Shown one piece after another: positions 29,181-39,252 of a stretch of DNA of 64,000 bases (positions are counted from its first letter, which is position 1; every line of letters begins with the position of its first letter). Where the stretch lies: contig NZ_JAMBOX010000012.1 of the NCBI RefSeq assembly GCF_023715785.1, positions 1-64,000 on the forward strand, given 5' to 3'. A program made the position numbers and the translations under genes. The notes beneath the pieces are model-generated. The model saw nothing but the letters and a program-made list of their open reading frames with translations. It did not search any database and was not told where the DNA came from. This DNA is from Neobacillus niacini. GTDB taxonomy: Bacteria > Bacillota > Bacilli > Bacillales > Cytobacillaceae.

Positions 29181-29192
29181 TTTGCATATAGA

Positions 29193-30782
29193 TTAGGCGA
29201 TAGGCCCACCTTTTGCTTCAATGTCAGGAGAAACGTTGGTAAACTTCTTAAAGTTCTCACGGAACTTGGCTGCCAATTCCTTCGCCTTGTTGTCATATGC
29301 CTCAGGATCAGCCCAAGTCTTTACCGGTTGAAGAACCTCATCAGGTACTCCAGCGATATGAAGTGGGATATTTAAACCAAAAATCTCGTCCTTGACGGTT
29401 TCAACATGATTTAGTTCCCCTTCAAGGGCCGCCTGTACCATCGCTCTTGTATAAGAAAGCTTCATCCGATTACCGACACCATATTCTCCGCCGGTCCAGC
29501 CTGTATTGACAAGGAATACATTTACATTATGCTCGAGAATTTTTTCGCCAAGCATATTGGCATAACGGGTCGCAGGCAGAGGCAGGAACGGTGCACCGAA
29601 GCAAGTGGAGAAGGTTGCTTGCGGTGAAGTAATGCCGCGCTCGGTTCCGGCAAGCTTGGATGTATAACCGCTTAAAAAGTGGTACATGGCCTGTTCCTTC
29701 GTTAATTTTGCGATTGGAGGCAGAACACCGAATGCATCAGCTGTTAAAAATACAATCGTGGTTGGATGCCCCGCAACACTAGGCTGGACGATATTATCAA
29801 TTGCCTCGATCGGATAAGCAGCACGGGTATTCTCAGTCAAGGTGCCGTCATCATAATCAGGAATTCTTGATTCTTGATTGATTACCACATTTTCAAGCAC
29901 TGTTCCAAAGCGGATGGCATCAAAAATTTGCGGTTCTTTTTCTCTTGAGAGGTTGATACATTTTGCATAGCAGCCGCCTTCAATATTGAATACTCCATTT
30001 GAAGACCAGCCGTGCTCGTCATCGCCGATCAGCTTGCGATTAGGGTCGGCAGACAGAGTCGTTTTTCCTGTTCCCGAAAGACCAAAGAAAAGGGCTACGT
30101 CACCTTCGAGACCAACATTTGCTGAACAGTGCATCGAGAATATATTGTTTTCGGGCAGCAAATAATTCATGACCGAGAAAATCGACTTTTTCATTTCACC
30201 TGCATATTCGGTACCGCCAATGAGGACAATACGCCGTTCAAAGGAAATAATGATAAAGGTTTCTGAATTTGTTCCGTCCACAGCAGGGTCTGCTTTAAAG
30301 TTCGGTGCGGAAATAACCGTAAACTGCGCTTCGTGCGATAAAAGATCATTTTCGCTAGGCCGGATAAACAATTGGTGTGCAAATAAATTATGCCAGGCAA
30401 GTTCATTGATTACCTGAATTGGCAGGCGCGACTTTTGATCAGCACCGGCATAGCCCTTAAACACAAAAACCTCATCTCGTTGTTTCAAATATTCCAAGAC
30501 CTTATGATACAAATTGGAAAAAACTTCTTCCGATATTGGCTGATTGAGCGACGGCCCCCAGGCAATCTTGTCTTTTGTAGATGCTTCGGAAACAATAAAT
30601 TTATCTTCAGGGGAACGGCCAGTATATTTTCCTGTAGATGCCCGTATTGCGCCTGTAGCGGTTAATGAACCTTCTTTGCGGCTTAAAATTTTTTCCACTA
30701 ATTGCGGTACCGATAATTGAACATGGGTGTTGCTTTCATCCAGAAAAAGTTTTAATTCATTTGGAATATGGACGGAATTCAT
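29193..30782 (-). CDS. pckA: Phosphoenolpyruvate carboxykinase (ATP)
   Basis: It makes PEP from oxaloacetate with ATP, the first step of gluconeogenesis. The 529-residue protein has the kinase P loop [13 protein letters not shown], the DDEHGW segment, [16 protein letters not shown] near the N terminus and [23 protein letters not shown] precedes the ATG. Gluconeogenic use fits a strain that grows on aromatic compounds. A palindrome overlaps its likely promoter. Confidence 0.97.
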   Translation of the reverse strand: MNSVHIPNELKLFLDESNTHVQLSVPQLVEKILSRKEGSLTATGAIRASTGKYTGRSPEDKFIVSEASTKDKIAWGPSLNQPISEEVFSNLYHKVLEYLKQRDEVFVFKGYAGADQKSRLPIQVINELAWHNLFAHQLFIRPSENDLLSHEAQFTVISAPNFKADPAVDGTNSETFIIISFERRIVLIGGTEYAGEMKKSIFSVMNYLLPENNIFSMHCSANVGLEGDVALFFGLSGTGKTTLSADPNRKLIGDDEHGWSSNGVFNIEGGCYAKCINLSREKEPQIFDAIRFGTVLENVVINQESRIPDYDDGTLTENTRAAYPIEAIDNIVQPSVAGHPTTIVFLTADAFGVLPPIAKLTKEQAMYHFLSGYTSKLAGTERGITSPQATFSTCFGAPFLPLPATRYANMLGEKILEHNVNVFLVNTGWTGGEYGVGNRMKLSYTRAMVQAALEGELNHVETVKDEIFGLNIPLHIAGVPDEVLQPVKTWADPEAYDNKAKELAAKFRENFKKFTNVSPDIEAKGGPIA

Positions 30783-30845
30783 TAATTGAAACCTACCTTT
30801 TAAAGATTTTTATATTATGAATATTCTTAAGCAATAGTATAACAC

Positions 30846-30879
30846 ATTTGATTCATTAGTCTATACTAATGAATCAAAT
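30846..30879. promoter_or_regulatory. Perfect 15-bp inverted repeat near the pckA promoter
   Basis: ATTTGATTCATTAGT and its exact complement are separated by CTAT. Read toward pckA, a TATACT -10 element lies just after it and the repeat covers the -35 area. It is probably a repressor operator; CcpN controls pckA in B. subtilis, but I cannot confirm that this is its site. Confidence 0.6.
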
Positions 30880-30996
30880 TAAGCTGTATTTTATACAATA
30901 TTCTATATAGTTTAAAAAAGTCATGAAAAGTACTAAAAAAGGCTTAGGATTTCAGACAAAGTTCTTATTATTGACCAAAAATTGCTAAAATATCCA

Positions 30997-31025
30997 TTGA
31001 CATGCAGTGATGGAGAGGTTATGAT
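30997..31025 (+). promoter_or_regulatory. metK promoter
   Basis: TTGACA, 17 bp and TATGAT, ending about 20 bp before the SAM riboswitch aptamer. A consensus-like sigma-A promoter. Confidence 0.8.
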
Positions 31026-31044
31026 TTAAGCTTGAACGGATACT

Positions 31045-31193
31045 CTCTTATCCCGAGCTGGTGGAGGGACAGGCCCTATGAAACCCAGCAACCTGCAAAC
31101 TAAGAATGCGCTGATAGGCAAGGCGTTTATCAGCAATTTTCTAGGCAAAGGTGCTAAACCTGATGCAAGGCGGGCAGCCTTGAACGATAAGAG
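31045..31193 (+). promoter_or_regulatory. SAM-I (S-box) riboswitch aptamer
   Basis: The closing stem CTCTTATC/GATAAGAG is present with the conserved S-box blocks: AGGGACAGGCCC, GAAACCCAGCAACC, GGTGCTAAACCTGATGC and GGCAGCCTTGAACGAT. It senses SAM and shuts off metK when SAM is plentiful. The P3 arm is long (GCTGATAGGC...GCGTTTATCAGC). Confidence 0.97.
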
Positions 31194-31218
31194 TGAAAGG
31201 ACGCAGAACATTGCATTT

Positions 31219-31256
31219 AACCTTTCCTCAATATGGAAAGGTTTTTCTTTTTTCTG
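31219..31256 (+). terminator. Expression-platform terminator of the SAM riboswitch
   Basis: AACCTTTCC pairs with GGAAAGGTT, followed by TTTTCTTTTTT, 25 bp after the aptamer. In the absence of SAM an alternative pairing would prevent it. Confidence 0.88.
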
Positions 31257-31427
31257 CATTACATAATCGCTTTTAACTCATCCAGAGCCGTCATCGGGTT
31301 TTTTATTTTTTAATAAAAACCCTGTGATTATTTCATACTATAAAAGGGAATGAGTTCCGTATCAAATTCTGAGGTGATCAGTTTTGACGACTGCCTCATT
31401 TATTTCATATTTTTAGGAGGAATTCAG

Positions 31428-32630
31428 ATGTCAACAAAACGCCGTTTGTTTACTTCTGAATCAGTAACTGAAGGTCATCCCGATAAAATTTGTGACCAGA
31501 TTTCTGATTCCATTTTAGACGCCATTTTAGCGAAAGATCCGAATGCCCGTGTTGCTGCGGAAACTTCCGTAACGACCGGATTGGTGCTGGTTGCTGGCGA
31601 AATCACTACTTCCACCTATGTGGATATTCCAAAAATAGTTCGTGAAACGATTAAAGGGATTGGCTATAATCGTGCCAAATACGGGTTTGATTCCGAAACT
31701 TGCGCCGTTTTAACTTCAATTGATGAGCAGTCACCTGATATTGCCATGGGTGTGAATCAGGCGTTGGAAGCACGTGAAGGGCAAATGACAGACCAGGAAA
31801 TTGAAGCGATCGGCGCCGGTGACCAAGGCCTGATGTTTGGATTCGCCTGCAATGAAACCAAAGAACTTATGCCGCTGCCAATCTCTCTTGCCCATAAGCT
31901 TGCCCGGAAACTGGCAGAAGTTCGAAAAGATGATGTTCTTCCATACCTTCGTCCGGACGGTAAGACTCAAGTAACCGTTGAATATGATGAGAATAACCGG
32001 CCAGTCCGTATTGACACCATTGTCATTTCAACACAACATCATCCGGAAATAACTTTAGAACAAATTCAGCGAAATATCAAAGAATATGTGATTAACCCAG
32101 TGGTTCCAAAAGAATTAATTGATGACCACACAAAATATTTTATTAACCCTACCGGCCGCTTCGTGATCGGCGGACCGCAGGGCGATGCTGGATTAACCGG
32201 CCGTAAAATTATTGTTGATACTTACGGCGGATATGCGCGTCATGGCGGCGGAGCTTTCTCCGGTAAGGACCCGACAAAGGTTGACCGTTCTGCTGCGTAT
32301 GCAGCACGTTATGTGGCAAAAAATATTGTTGCTGCCGGTCTTGCCGACAAATGTGAGGTTCAGCTTGCTTATGCGATCGGTGTAGCAAGACCTGTTTCCA
32401 TCTCTGTTGACACTTTTGGCACCGGTAAAGTTAATGAAGATGTTTTAGTTGACCTAGTCAGCCAAAACTTCGACCTCCGCCCAGCAGGAATCATAGAAAT
32501 GCTTGATTTACGCCGTCCGATTTATAAACAAACCGCGGCATACGGCCATTTTGGCCGCTCCGATGTGGATCTTCCATGGGAGCGTACCGATAAAGCGGAA
32601 ACGCTTCTTCAACAGGCTAAAGGCCGTTAA
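31428..32630 (+). CDS. metK: S-adenosylmethionine synthetase
   Basis: It makes SAM from methionine and ATP. The 400-residue protein has [21 protein letters not shown] and the C-terminal [19 protein letters not shown] loop. ATG 31428 has TAGGAGG 8 bp upstream; an in-frame reading from 31350 has no site. Controlled by the S-box upstream. It also links to LuxS in the methyl cycle. Confidence 0.97.
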   Translation: MSTKRRLFTSESVTEGHPDKICDQISDSILDAILAKDPNARVAAETSVTTGLVLVAGEITTSTYVDIPKIVRETIKGIGYNRAKYGFDSETCAVLTSIDEQSPDIAMGVNQALEAREGQMTDQEIEAIGAGDQGLMFGFACNETKELMPLPISLAHKLARKLAEVRKDDVLPYLRPDGKTQVTVEYDENNRPVRIDTIVISTQHHPEITLEQIQRNIKEYVINPVVPKELIDDHTKYFINPTGRFVIGGPQGDAGLTGRKIIVDTYGGYARHGGGAFSGKDPTKVDRSAAYAARYVAKNIVAAGLADKCEVQLAYAIGVARPVSISVDTFGTGKVNEDVLVDLVSQNFDLRPAGIIEMLDLRRPIYKQTAAYGHFGRSDVDLPWERTDKAETLLQQAKGR

Positions 32631-32636
32631 TTAGCT

Positions 32637-32677
32637 AAAAACGGGAGTTACGAATACATGTAGCTCCCGTTTTATTT
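32637..32677 (+). terminator. metK terminator
   Basis: A 13-bp stem (AAAACGGGAGTTA/TAGCTCCCGTTTT, one wobble) with a T-rich tail. Confidence 0.88.
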
Positions 32678-32698
32678 TTTCGGAACTTCTACTTGGTT

Positions 32699-33217
32699 TC
32701 AGTTATTTTTTTGCAAACCTTTATAGTATTGTGCCTTTTCGGCATACTCCCTGGTAATCCGCTCCATGTCCTTAATATCATCTGCATTTAATTCTCTGAC
32801 CACCTTGGCCGGTCTGCCAAAAGCCAACGTATTCGGCGGGATTTTTTTGCCCTGCGGGACTAAACTCCCGGCCCCAATGAATGCTCCTTCACCGATTTCG
32901 GCTTGGTCAAGAATAATAGAACCCATTCCGATCAACGCTCTTTTTCGGATGATACAGCTATGTAAAATCACTTGATGTCCGACAGTAACCTCATCCTCCA
33001 AAATTAGCGGATTATTGGGGCTTTGATGTAAAATGGAATTATCTTGGATATTGACGCGGCAGCCAATTTTAGTTGGAGCAACATCGCCGCGAATCACGGT
33101 GTTAAACCAGACACTTGATTCCTCGCCGATTTCAACATCGCCGGTAATGGTGGCATAATCCGCAATAAATACCGAATCAGCAATTTTAGGATATTGACCT
33201 TTAAAAGGATAAATCAT
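32699..33217 (-). CDS. ytoA: Gamma-carbonic-anhydrase-like protein (YtoA-like)
   Basis: 172 residues with the left-handed beta-helix of hexapeptide repeats. Metal-ligand His are visible in SILHQS and VGHQVILHS. The C-terminal helix has LAFGRPAKVVREL. Such proteins are often annotated as gamma carbonic anhydrases, but activity varies and is not proved for YtoA. ATG 33217 has GAAGGAGAG upstream. Confidence 0.85.
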   Translation of the reverse strand: MIYPFKGQYPKIADSVFIADYATITGDVEIGEESSVWFNTVIRGDVAPTKIGCRVNIQDNSILHQSPNNPLILEDEVTVGHQVILHSCIIRKRALIGMGSIILDQAEIGEGAFIGAGSLVPQGKKIPPNTLAFGRPAKVVRELNADDIKDMERITREYAEKAQYYKGLQKNN

Positions 33218-33385
33218 GATTTCTCTCTCCTTCAAAAATGATGATTCTATTTTAACAAAATAAGTTCATTAAATATCAAAAAATATACTAAGTAACAAAC
33301 TATTATGCGCAGGCTAATAACAACATCGGGCACAGATATATGGTAAAATACTAAAAACGATGCAGTGTTGCAGGAGGAACAACAA

Positions 33386-34189
33386 ATGTGGAAGTGGGAA
33401 GCAGAAGGGGCTGCAAAGGCCGTAATCGTGATTGTTCACGGTGCGATGGAGCACCATCGCCGTTATGGCTGGCTGATTGAGATGTGGCGTTCGTCCGGCT
33501 TTCACGTCATTATGTCCGATCTTCCCGGACAAGGGATGACAACAAGAGCCAACCGCGGTCATATTGATTCCTTTGATGAATACATAATAGAAGTAAAGGA
33601 TTGGGTACAAGCTGCCTACCGTTATGATTTACCGGTTTTTATCATCGGCCATAGTATGGGAGGGTTAATCACGATTCGCCTTTTACAGGAAGAAAGGTTA
33701 AACATTGCCGGAGTCATTCTCTCGTCCCCATGTTTGGGACTTGTTCATACCCCATCTAAATTTATGAACTTTCTTTCCTATGGTTTGAACATGGTGTTTC
33801 CATCGTTCCGGGTGAATTCAGGGCTGACTGTTCAAATGGCGACTAGGAATGAAGACGTCAGGGAAGCGGATTCGAATGATACGCTCTACATAACAAAGGT
33901 ATCCGTCAGATGGTACCGCGAGTTGGTTCAGGCAATTAAGGAGGCGTTTGAGAATATCCCTAACACTCAGGATGTCCCAATGCTTGTTATGCAGGGCGGA
34001 GATGATAAAATTGTCAATAAACGAACGGTCAAGGAATGGTTTAACCATGTTCCGTTATCAGAAAAAAGATTTAAAGAATGGCCAAATTGCTATCATGAAA
34101 TATTTAATGAACCTGAGCGTGAAGAGGTTTTTGAATACGCGAAGGATTTTGTCAACAGCCAGTTAAAAGCAATTGGCTACATCGTATAG
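33386..34189 (+). CDS. ytpA: Alpha/beta hydrolase, lysophospholipase type (YtpA-like)
   Basis: 267 residues with VHGAMEHHRRYGW, the nucleophile elbow GHSMGG, the acid in MQGGDDKIV and His in YHEIFNEPE. B. subtilis YtpA is linked to formation of the phospholipid antibiotic bacilysocin. ATG 33386 has CAGGAGG upstream. It is followed 17 bp later by ytpB, as in B. subtilis. Confidence 0.87.
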   Translation: MWKWEAEGAAKAVIVIVHGAMEHHRRYGWLIEMWRSSGFHVIMSDLPGQGMTTRANRGHIDSFDEYIIEVKDWVQAAYRYDLPVFIIGHSMGGLITIRLLQEERLNIAGVILSSPCLGLVHTPSKFMNFLSYGLNMVFPSFRVNSGLTVQMATRNEDVREADSNDTLYITKVSVRWYRELVQAIKEAFENIPNTQDVPMLVMQGGDDKIVNKRTVKEWFNHVPLSEKRFKEWPNCYHEIFNEPEREEVFEYAKDFVNSQLKAIGYIV

Positions 34190-34206
34190 AGAGGGTGGTA
34201 TGTTCC

Positions 34207-35289
34207 ATGCAGCCAATAACCCTGATGTCAAGGGTCTACCGCAAAATACTGCCAGCAGTTCATCATGAATTGGATTATTGGAGAAGCAGGGCTGAAGAAA
34301 TTCCAAATCCCGAGTTAAGAAAACAGGCACTAGCCAGCATTGAACATAAAACCTTTCATTGTGAGGGCGGGGCCATTCTTGCACTCACCGCTGGAGAGAA
34401 TTTTCCGAAGGCAGTGAAATTTATTGTCGCTTATCAAACCATCAGCGATTATCTTGATAATCTTTGTGACCGGAGCACTTCGCTAGATCCAAACGATTTT
34501 GCTGCACTTCATGAATCAATGGAGGATGCTTTAGTGCCCAATGCCGGAGGGAAAAACTATTATCGCCTGCGCACCGATCAAGACGATAACGGCTATTTAC
34601 ACGATTTATCGGAAACATGCCGGGCCGTTTTAAAACAACTTGAGCATTACGATTTAATCAGGGATTATCTTTTGGAATTATGCCGTTATTATTGTGACTT
34701 GCAAATTCATAAGCATGTGAAAAAGGAAGAGCGGGTGCCGCGGCTCGAAAATTGGTTTCAACATTATCAAAGTAAGCTGCCAGAGATGGAATGGTATGAA
34801 TTTTCGGCTTGCTCTGGCTCAACGCTTGGGATTTTTTGCCTCATTTCGTATGCTATGCGGGAAGATTTCAAGGCAAGCGATGCCGAGAATATCCATAAAG
34901 GCTATTTCCCTTACATACAAGGGCTCCATATCCTGCTTGATTACTTTATTGACCAAGAGGAGGATCGGGCCGGGGGCGATTTGAATTTTTGCTTTTACTA
35001 TAAAAATCAGGAAAGCCTGTTCGATCGGTTAACCCATTTTATGGTTGAGGCTGACCGCCACACTGAATTCCTGCCCCACAAAAAATTTCATCAGTTGATT
35101 AACCGCGGCTTATTGGGCATTTATCTATCGGATGCAAAAGTCCGTAAGCAGAAAAATGTCCGCAGGCTGGCGAAAAAGATTATTAAGACAGGAGGGTGGG
35201 CAAGCTATTTCTTTTATATTAATGGACTCGCTTACCGCTCGCTGCAAAAGGCAGTGCCGGCGTTCGTGATGAGAATGATGGCAAAATAA
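34207..35289 (+). CDS. ytpB: Tetraprenyl-beta-curcumene synthase family protein (YtpB)
   Basis: A 360-residue all-helical DUF2600 protein. B. subtilis YtpB cyclises long prenyl diphosphates to C35 terpenes (sesquarterpenes). The Asp-rich segment DYLDNLCD (about residue 83) and QEEDRAGGD may bind Mg-diphosphate. ATG 34207 has GAGGGTGG upstream; GTG 34195 is the alternative. Confidence 0.87.
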   Translation: MQPITLMSRVYRKILPAVHHELDYWRSRAEEIPNPELRKQALASIEHKTFHCEGGAILALTAGENFPKAVKFIVAYQTISDYLDNLCDRSTSLDPNDFAALHESMEDALVPNAGGKNYYRLRTDQDDNGYLHDLSETCRAVLKQLEHYDLIRDYLLELCRYYCDLQIHKHVKKEERVPRLENWFQHYQSKLPEMEWYEFSACSGSTLGIFCLISYAMREDFKASDAENIHKGYFPYIQGLHILLDYFIDQEEDRAGGDLNFCFYYKNQESLFDRLTHFMVEADRHTEFLPHKKFHQLINRGLLGIYLSDAKVRKQKNVRRLAKKIIKTGGWASYFFYINGLAYRSLQKAVPAFVMRMMAK

Positions 35290-35313
35290 AAAACCAGGCT
35301 TGCGGCCTGGTTT

Positions 35314-35315
<2 letters not shown>
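35289..35315. terminator. Bidirectional terminator between ytpB and mnmM
   Basis: An 11-bp perfect stem (AAAAACCAGGC/GCCTGGTTTTT) overlaps the two stop codons of the convergent genes. Confidence 0.88.
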
Positions 35316-36845
<1,530 letters not shown>

Positions 36846-37057
36846 TCAGAAAAACCTCCTTAATTTTTTATTTCAGCTTCACATGCATAAAATCTATTTT
36901 AACAAAAAATGATTGGGTTATCCAATTGTAATTGTTGCCTTGTTTATTCCCAGTAATTATCATTTTGCTGTTGTTATAGGAAAAAGAATGGAGAACACAA
37001 TAAGAAATGAAGCAATCTGCTTCAAGGAAGTGCCAGACCAAGAAGGGGGTTCTCTAG

Positions 37058-37339
37058 ATGGCTACTCGTGCTTCGATGGAAACGTTAACCCAGCAGGTGG
37101 AGGACACGATTCGTTTTGCCGAGGAACAATACAAGCAAAGCAGTCTTCAGGAGCATTATAATGAGGATGATTATATACAAGCATTGCAAAAGCTAGAGAC
37201 AATGTATCAGGATATATGCACAATGGCCCACAGCGCCAATGGACCGCAGCGGGAACAGCTGCACCGGATGAGGCTTCAGGTGCAGCAGCTGCAAAACAGC
37301 CTGATTTTACAAGGGACACGAGGGGGAGAACAATTTTGA
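37058..37339 (+). CDS. ytzC: YtzC-like small helical protein (DUF2524)
   Basis: 93 residues, largely helical: QVEDTIRFAEEQYKQSSLQE, then a C-terminal REQLHRMRLQVQQLQNSLIL coiled-coil-like end. It matches YtzC, of unknown function, which lies beside ytqA in B. subtilis. AGAAGGGGG precedes the ATG. Confidence 0.78.
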   Translation: MATRASMETLTQQVEDTIRFAEEQYKQSSLQEHYNEDDYIQALQKLETMYQDICTMAHSANGPQREQLHRMRLQVQQLQNSLILQGTRGGEQF

Positions 37340-37515
37340 AAAAACGTTCGAAGCAGCAAAATCCAGAACAAAAAACACGGAATGGGGTCAATAGTAATGA
37401 CCTCGAACTTGGTCAGGATGCTGATTTAATAAAACAGGCAAAAAAGAAATATGAGCAAAGTGGCGGTCAGCCAGTCAAATCAAAGTTCCATCAAGAAAAA
37501 GATCAATCTTCATAA
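37336..37515 (+). CDS. Small hydrophilic protein, 59 aa
   Basis: A very polar protein rich in Lys, Gln and Asn (KKRSKQQNPEQKTRNGVNSN...), with no membrane span or known motif. TTG 37336 shares the TTGA with the ytzC stop, and AGGGGGAGAA lies a few bases upstream, so translational coupling is likely. The composition is like some small spore-associated proteins, but I do not recognise it as any. Confidence 0.6.
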   Translation: MKKRSKQQNPEQKTRNGVNSNDLELGQDADLIKQAKKKYEQSGGQPVKSKFHQEKDQSS

Positions 37516-37524
37516 AATGTTCAC

Positions 37525-37559
37525 AAATCTCTCAACATGCTGTTGAGGGATTTTTTTTG
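37525..37559 (+). terminator. Terminator after the ytzC pair
   Basis: ATCTCTCAACA pairs with TGTTGAGGGAT (one wobble), followed by eight T. Confidence 0.88.
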
Positions 37560-37662
37560 TTTATTAATAATAAAATTCGTGGCCGCATCAATTTTACCCT
37601 AATAACCTTATCGATATAGTGAAAATCACGTTCACAATTTGGTAATAACTCAATTTTTAATG

Positions 37663-37678
37663 TGTGATGCACATCACA
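37663..37678. promoter_or_regulatory. Fnr box 1 of the nrf operon
   Basis: TGTGATGCACATCACA is a perfect match to the Bacillus Fnr pattern TGTGA-N6-TCACA. A TTAAAT at 37702 would place the start near 37712, with the box centred about 41 bp before it, the usual activating position. Confidence 0.8.
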
Positions 37679-37804
37679 GAGTGACCCTCTTTTTCTATGG
37701 TTTAAATAGGATTAGAACAAGCGAAACTTTCGCTAAAACCCCGATTTCTCCTTAGGTATACATACATAGAAATGTGTCACCTAACTTAATTTTAATGAAA
37801 AATA

Positions 37805-37820
37805 TGTGAACTCGTTCACA
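37805..37820. promoter_or_regulatory. Fnr box 2 of the nrf operon
   Basis: TGTGAACTCGTTCACA is again a perfect TGTGA-N6-TCACA, 34 bp before the first start codon. It is too near the start to activate a normal promoter, so it may modulate or repress. Confidence 0.65.
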
Positions 37821-37853
37821 TTATATTCAAAAAATCGATAAGGAGTTGTAACA

Positions 37854-38669
37854 ATGAAAAAAATACTGTTAATCATACTCGTTCTCTTTGCGGTTGTAAG
37901 CCCATCCATTTGTTATGCTGAAGGCACTCATCAACCAGCCTTAAACTTGGAGGAATTAACCATTCAGGTAATGCCGGAGTTTGCTTACCACCCAAACGAT
38001 CAGGAAAAGGACCATGCACCGCTGTTAATCGGCTATCATGGTTCAATGGTTAACAATTCGGAACAGCCGCAAATAGGGCAAATTGAAATTCCCCTTCCAA
38101 TGAATGATCCCGGCTTCAGGATTGGCTATGTTGCTGACTATTCGCCAGATTTAAAACAAGTCTATGAGATTGAATACGCCGTTGATAAGGATCGTGGAAC
38201 AATTTCATGGACCACAACGGAAGAAATATCTCCAAAGGAACGATATAAATTTGTGGTTGAATACTATACAGACAGCCTAAAGGTTAATGGCGCAAAGAAA
38301 TCATTAGCCTATCAATTTAAAAGCTTCGTGGATATCGGGCTGGTAAATGTGAATTTCTTGCCGCCAAATAAGGCAAAAGACATGAAGCTTAGCCCGAAAC
38401 CGGAGGAGCAAAGCCATGGAGATGGAAAAGACACCTATGCCTATCACTTCCAAGATATAAAAGCAGGCGAACAGAAGAGCTTTAAACTAACCTATCAACG
38501 GTCTGAGAAAAAACCGACAATCGAATTATTAAATATCGAAAAAAATGTTGAAGAAAAAAGTGATAAAAAAGTCAACTATCTGGCCGTTGGAACGTTCGGC
38601 GGCGTCAGTCTTGTTTCTGCAGGGGCATTGAGCCTTTTGATTCGAAGAAACAGGAAACAAGCACGGTAA
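37854..38669 (+). CDS. Secreted, C-terminally membrane-anchored protein of unknown function
   Basis: 271 residues: signal peptide (ILLIILVLFAVVSPSICYAEG), a beta-rich domain of about 200 residues (LEELTIQVMPEF, EIPLPMNDPGF, ISPKERYKFVVEYY, IKAGEQKSFKLTY), a C-terminal span (YLAVGTFGGVSLVSAGALSLL) and a basic end. It has no haem motif. It is the first gene behind the Fnr boxes and 68 bp before nrfH, so it probably serves the nitrite reductase at the outer membrane face, for example in assembly or anchoring. I do not recognise the family. Confidence 0.8.
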   Translation: MKKILLIILVLFAVVSPSICYAEGTHQPALNLEELTIQVMPEFAYHPNDQEKDHAPLLIGYHGSMVNNSEQPQIGQIEIPLPMNDPGFRIGYVADYSPDLKQVYEIEYAVDKDRGTISWTTTEEISPKERYKFVVEYYTDSLKVNGAKKSLAYQFKSFVDIGLVNVNFLPPNKAKDMKLSPKPEEQSHGDGKDTYAYHFQDIKAGEQKSFKLTYQRSEKKPTIELLNIEKNVEEKSDKKVNYLAVGTFGGVSLVSAGALSLLIRRNRKQAR

Positions 38670-38737
38670 TTGGGGTTAGACGTACTTCAGTACTTTAACA
38701 TAGATACAGAGATAGCAAGTTATGGGAGGTGAAAAAT

Positions 38738-39250
38738 GTGTTCAAAAAAATATTGAAAATTGACAAAAAAGTGTTGATTGTTGTTGCGTTGCTGATTGGT
38801 GTAGCCTTATCGTTCTCAACTGTAAAAACAATGGCCTATTTGGATTCACCGGGTTTCTGCCAAAATTGCCACACAATGCAATCGGTCTATACATCGTTTA
38901 TGGATTCTACCCATGCCGAATTGCAGTGTAATGACTGCCATTTGCCACACAAAAGTGAAGTGGGGAAATTATTTTTCAAAGGCCGGGCCGGAATGACGCA
39001 TATTTATTACAACACATTGGGCACAGAGAAAATTCCTGATGTGATTGGAGCGACGGAACGTACACAAAATATCATGAACGATAACTGTATCTCCTGCCAT
39101 AAGAGTACGGTAAACAATGTATCGCATGATGCGAAAGAAAAATGTATCTCCTGCCACAAAACAGTACCTCACGGCAAAGGATTTAAGGATGATCATTTCA
39201 ACAAGCCGCCAAAGTCAGGAGAGCTATTAGAAAATAAGGGAGGATTTTAA
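38738..39250 (+). CDS. nrfH: Cytochrome c nitrite reductase small subunit NrfH
   Basis: A 170-residue NapC/NirT-type tetrahaem cytochrome with one N-terminal membrane anchor (VLIVVALLIGVALSFST). The haem sites are CQNCH, CNDCH, CISCH and CISCH. It passes electrons from menaquinol to NrfA. GTG 38738 is preferred because GGGAGGTG lies 7 bp before it; GTG 38729 overlaps that site. Two bases separate it from nrfA. Confidence 0.95.
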   Translation: MFKKILKIDKKVLIVVALLIGVALSFSTVKTMAYLDSPGFCQNCHTMQSVYTSFMDSTHAELQCNDCHLPHKSEVGKLFFKGRAGMTHIYYNTLGTEKIPDVIGATERTQNIMNDNCISCHKSTVNNVSHDAKEKCISCHKTVPHGKGFKDDHFNKPPKSGELLENKGGF

Positions 39251-39252
39251 GA

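Noticed and set aside
36913-37161. Protein-coding frame overlapping the start of ytzC
   Set aside because: It lacks a ribosome site, and its second half is an out-of-frame reading of ytzC.
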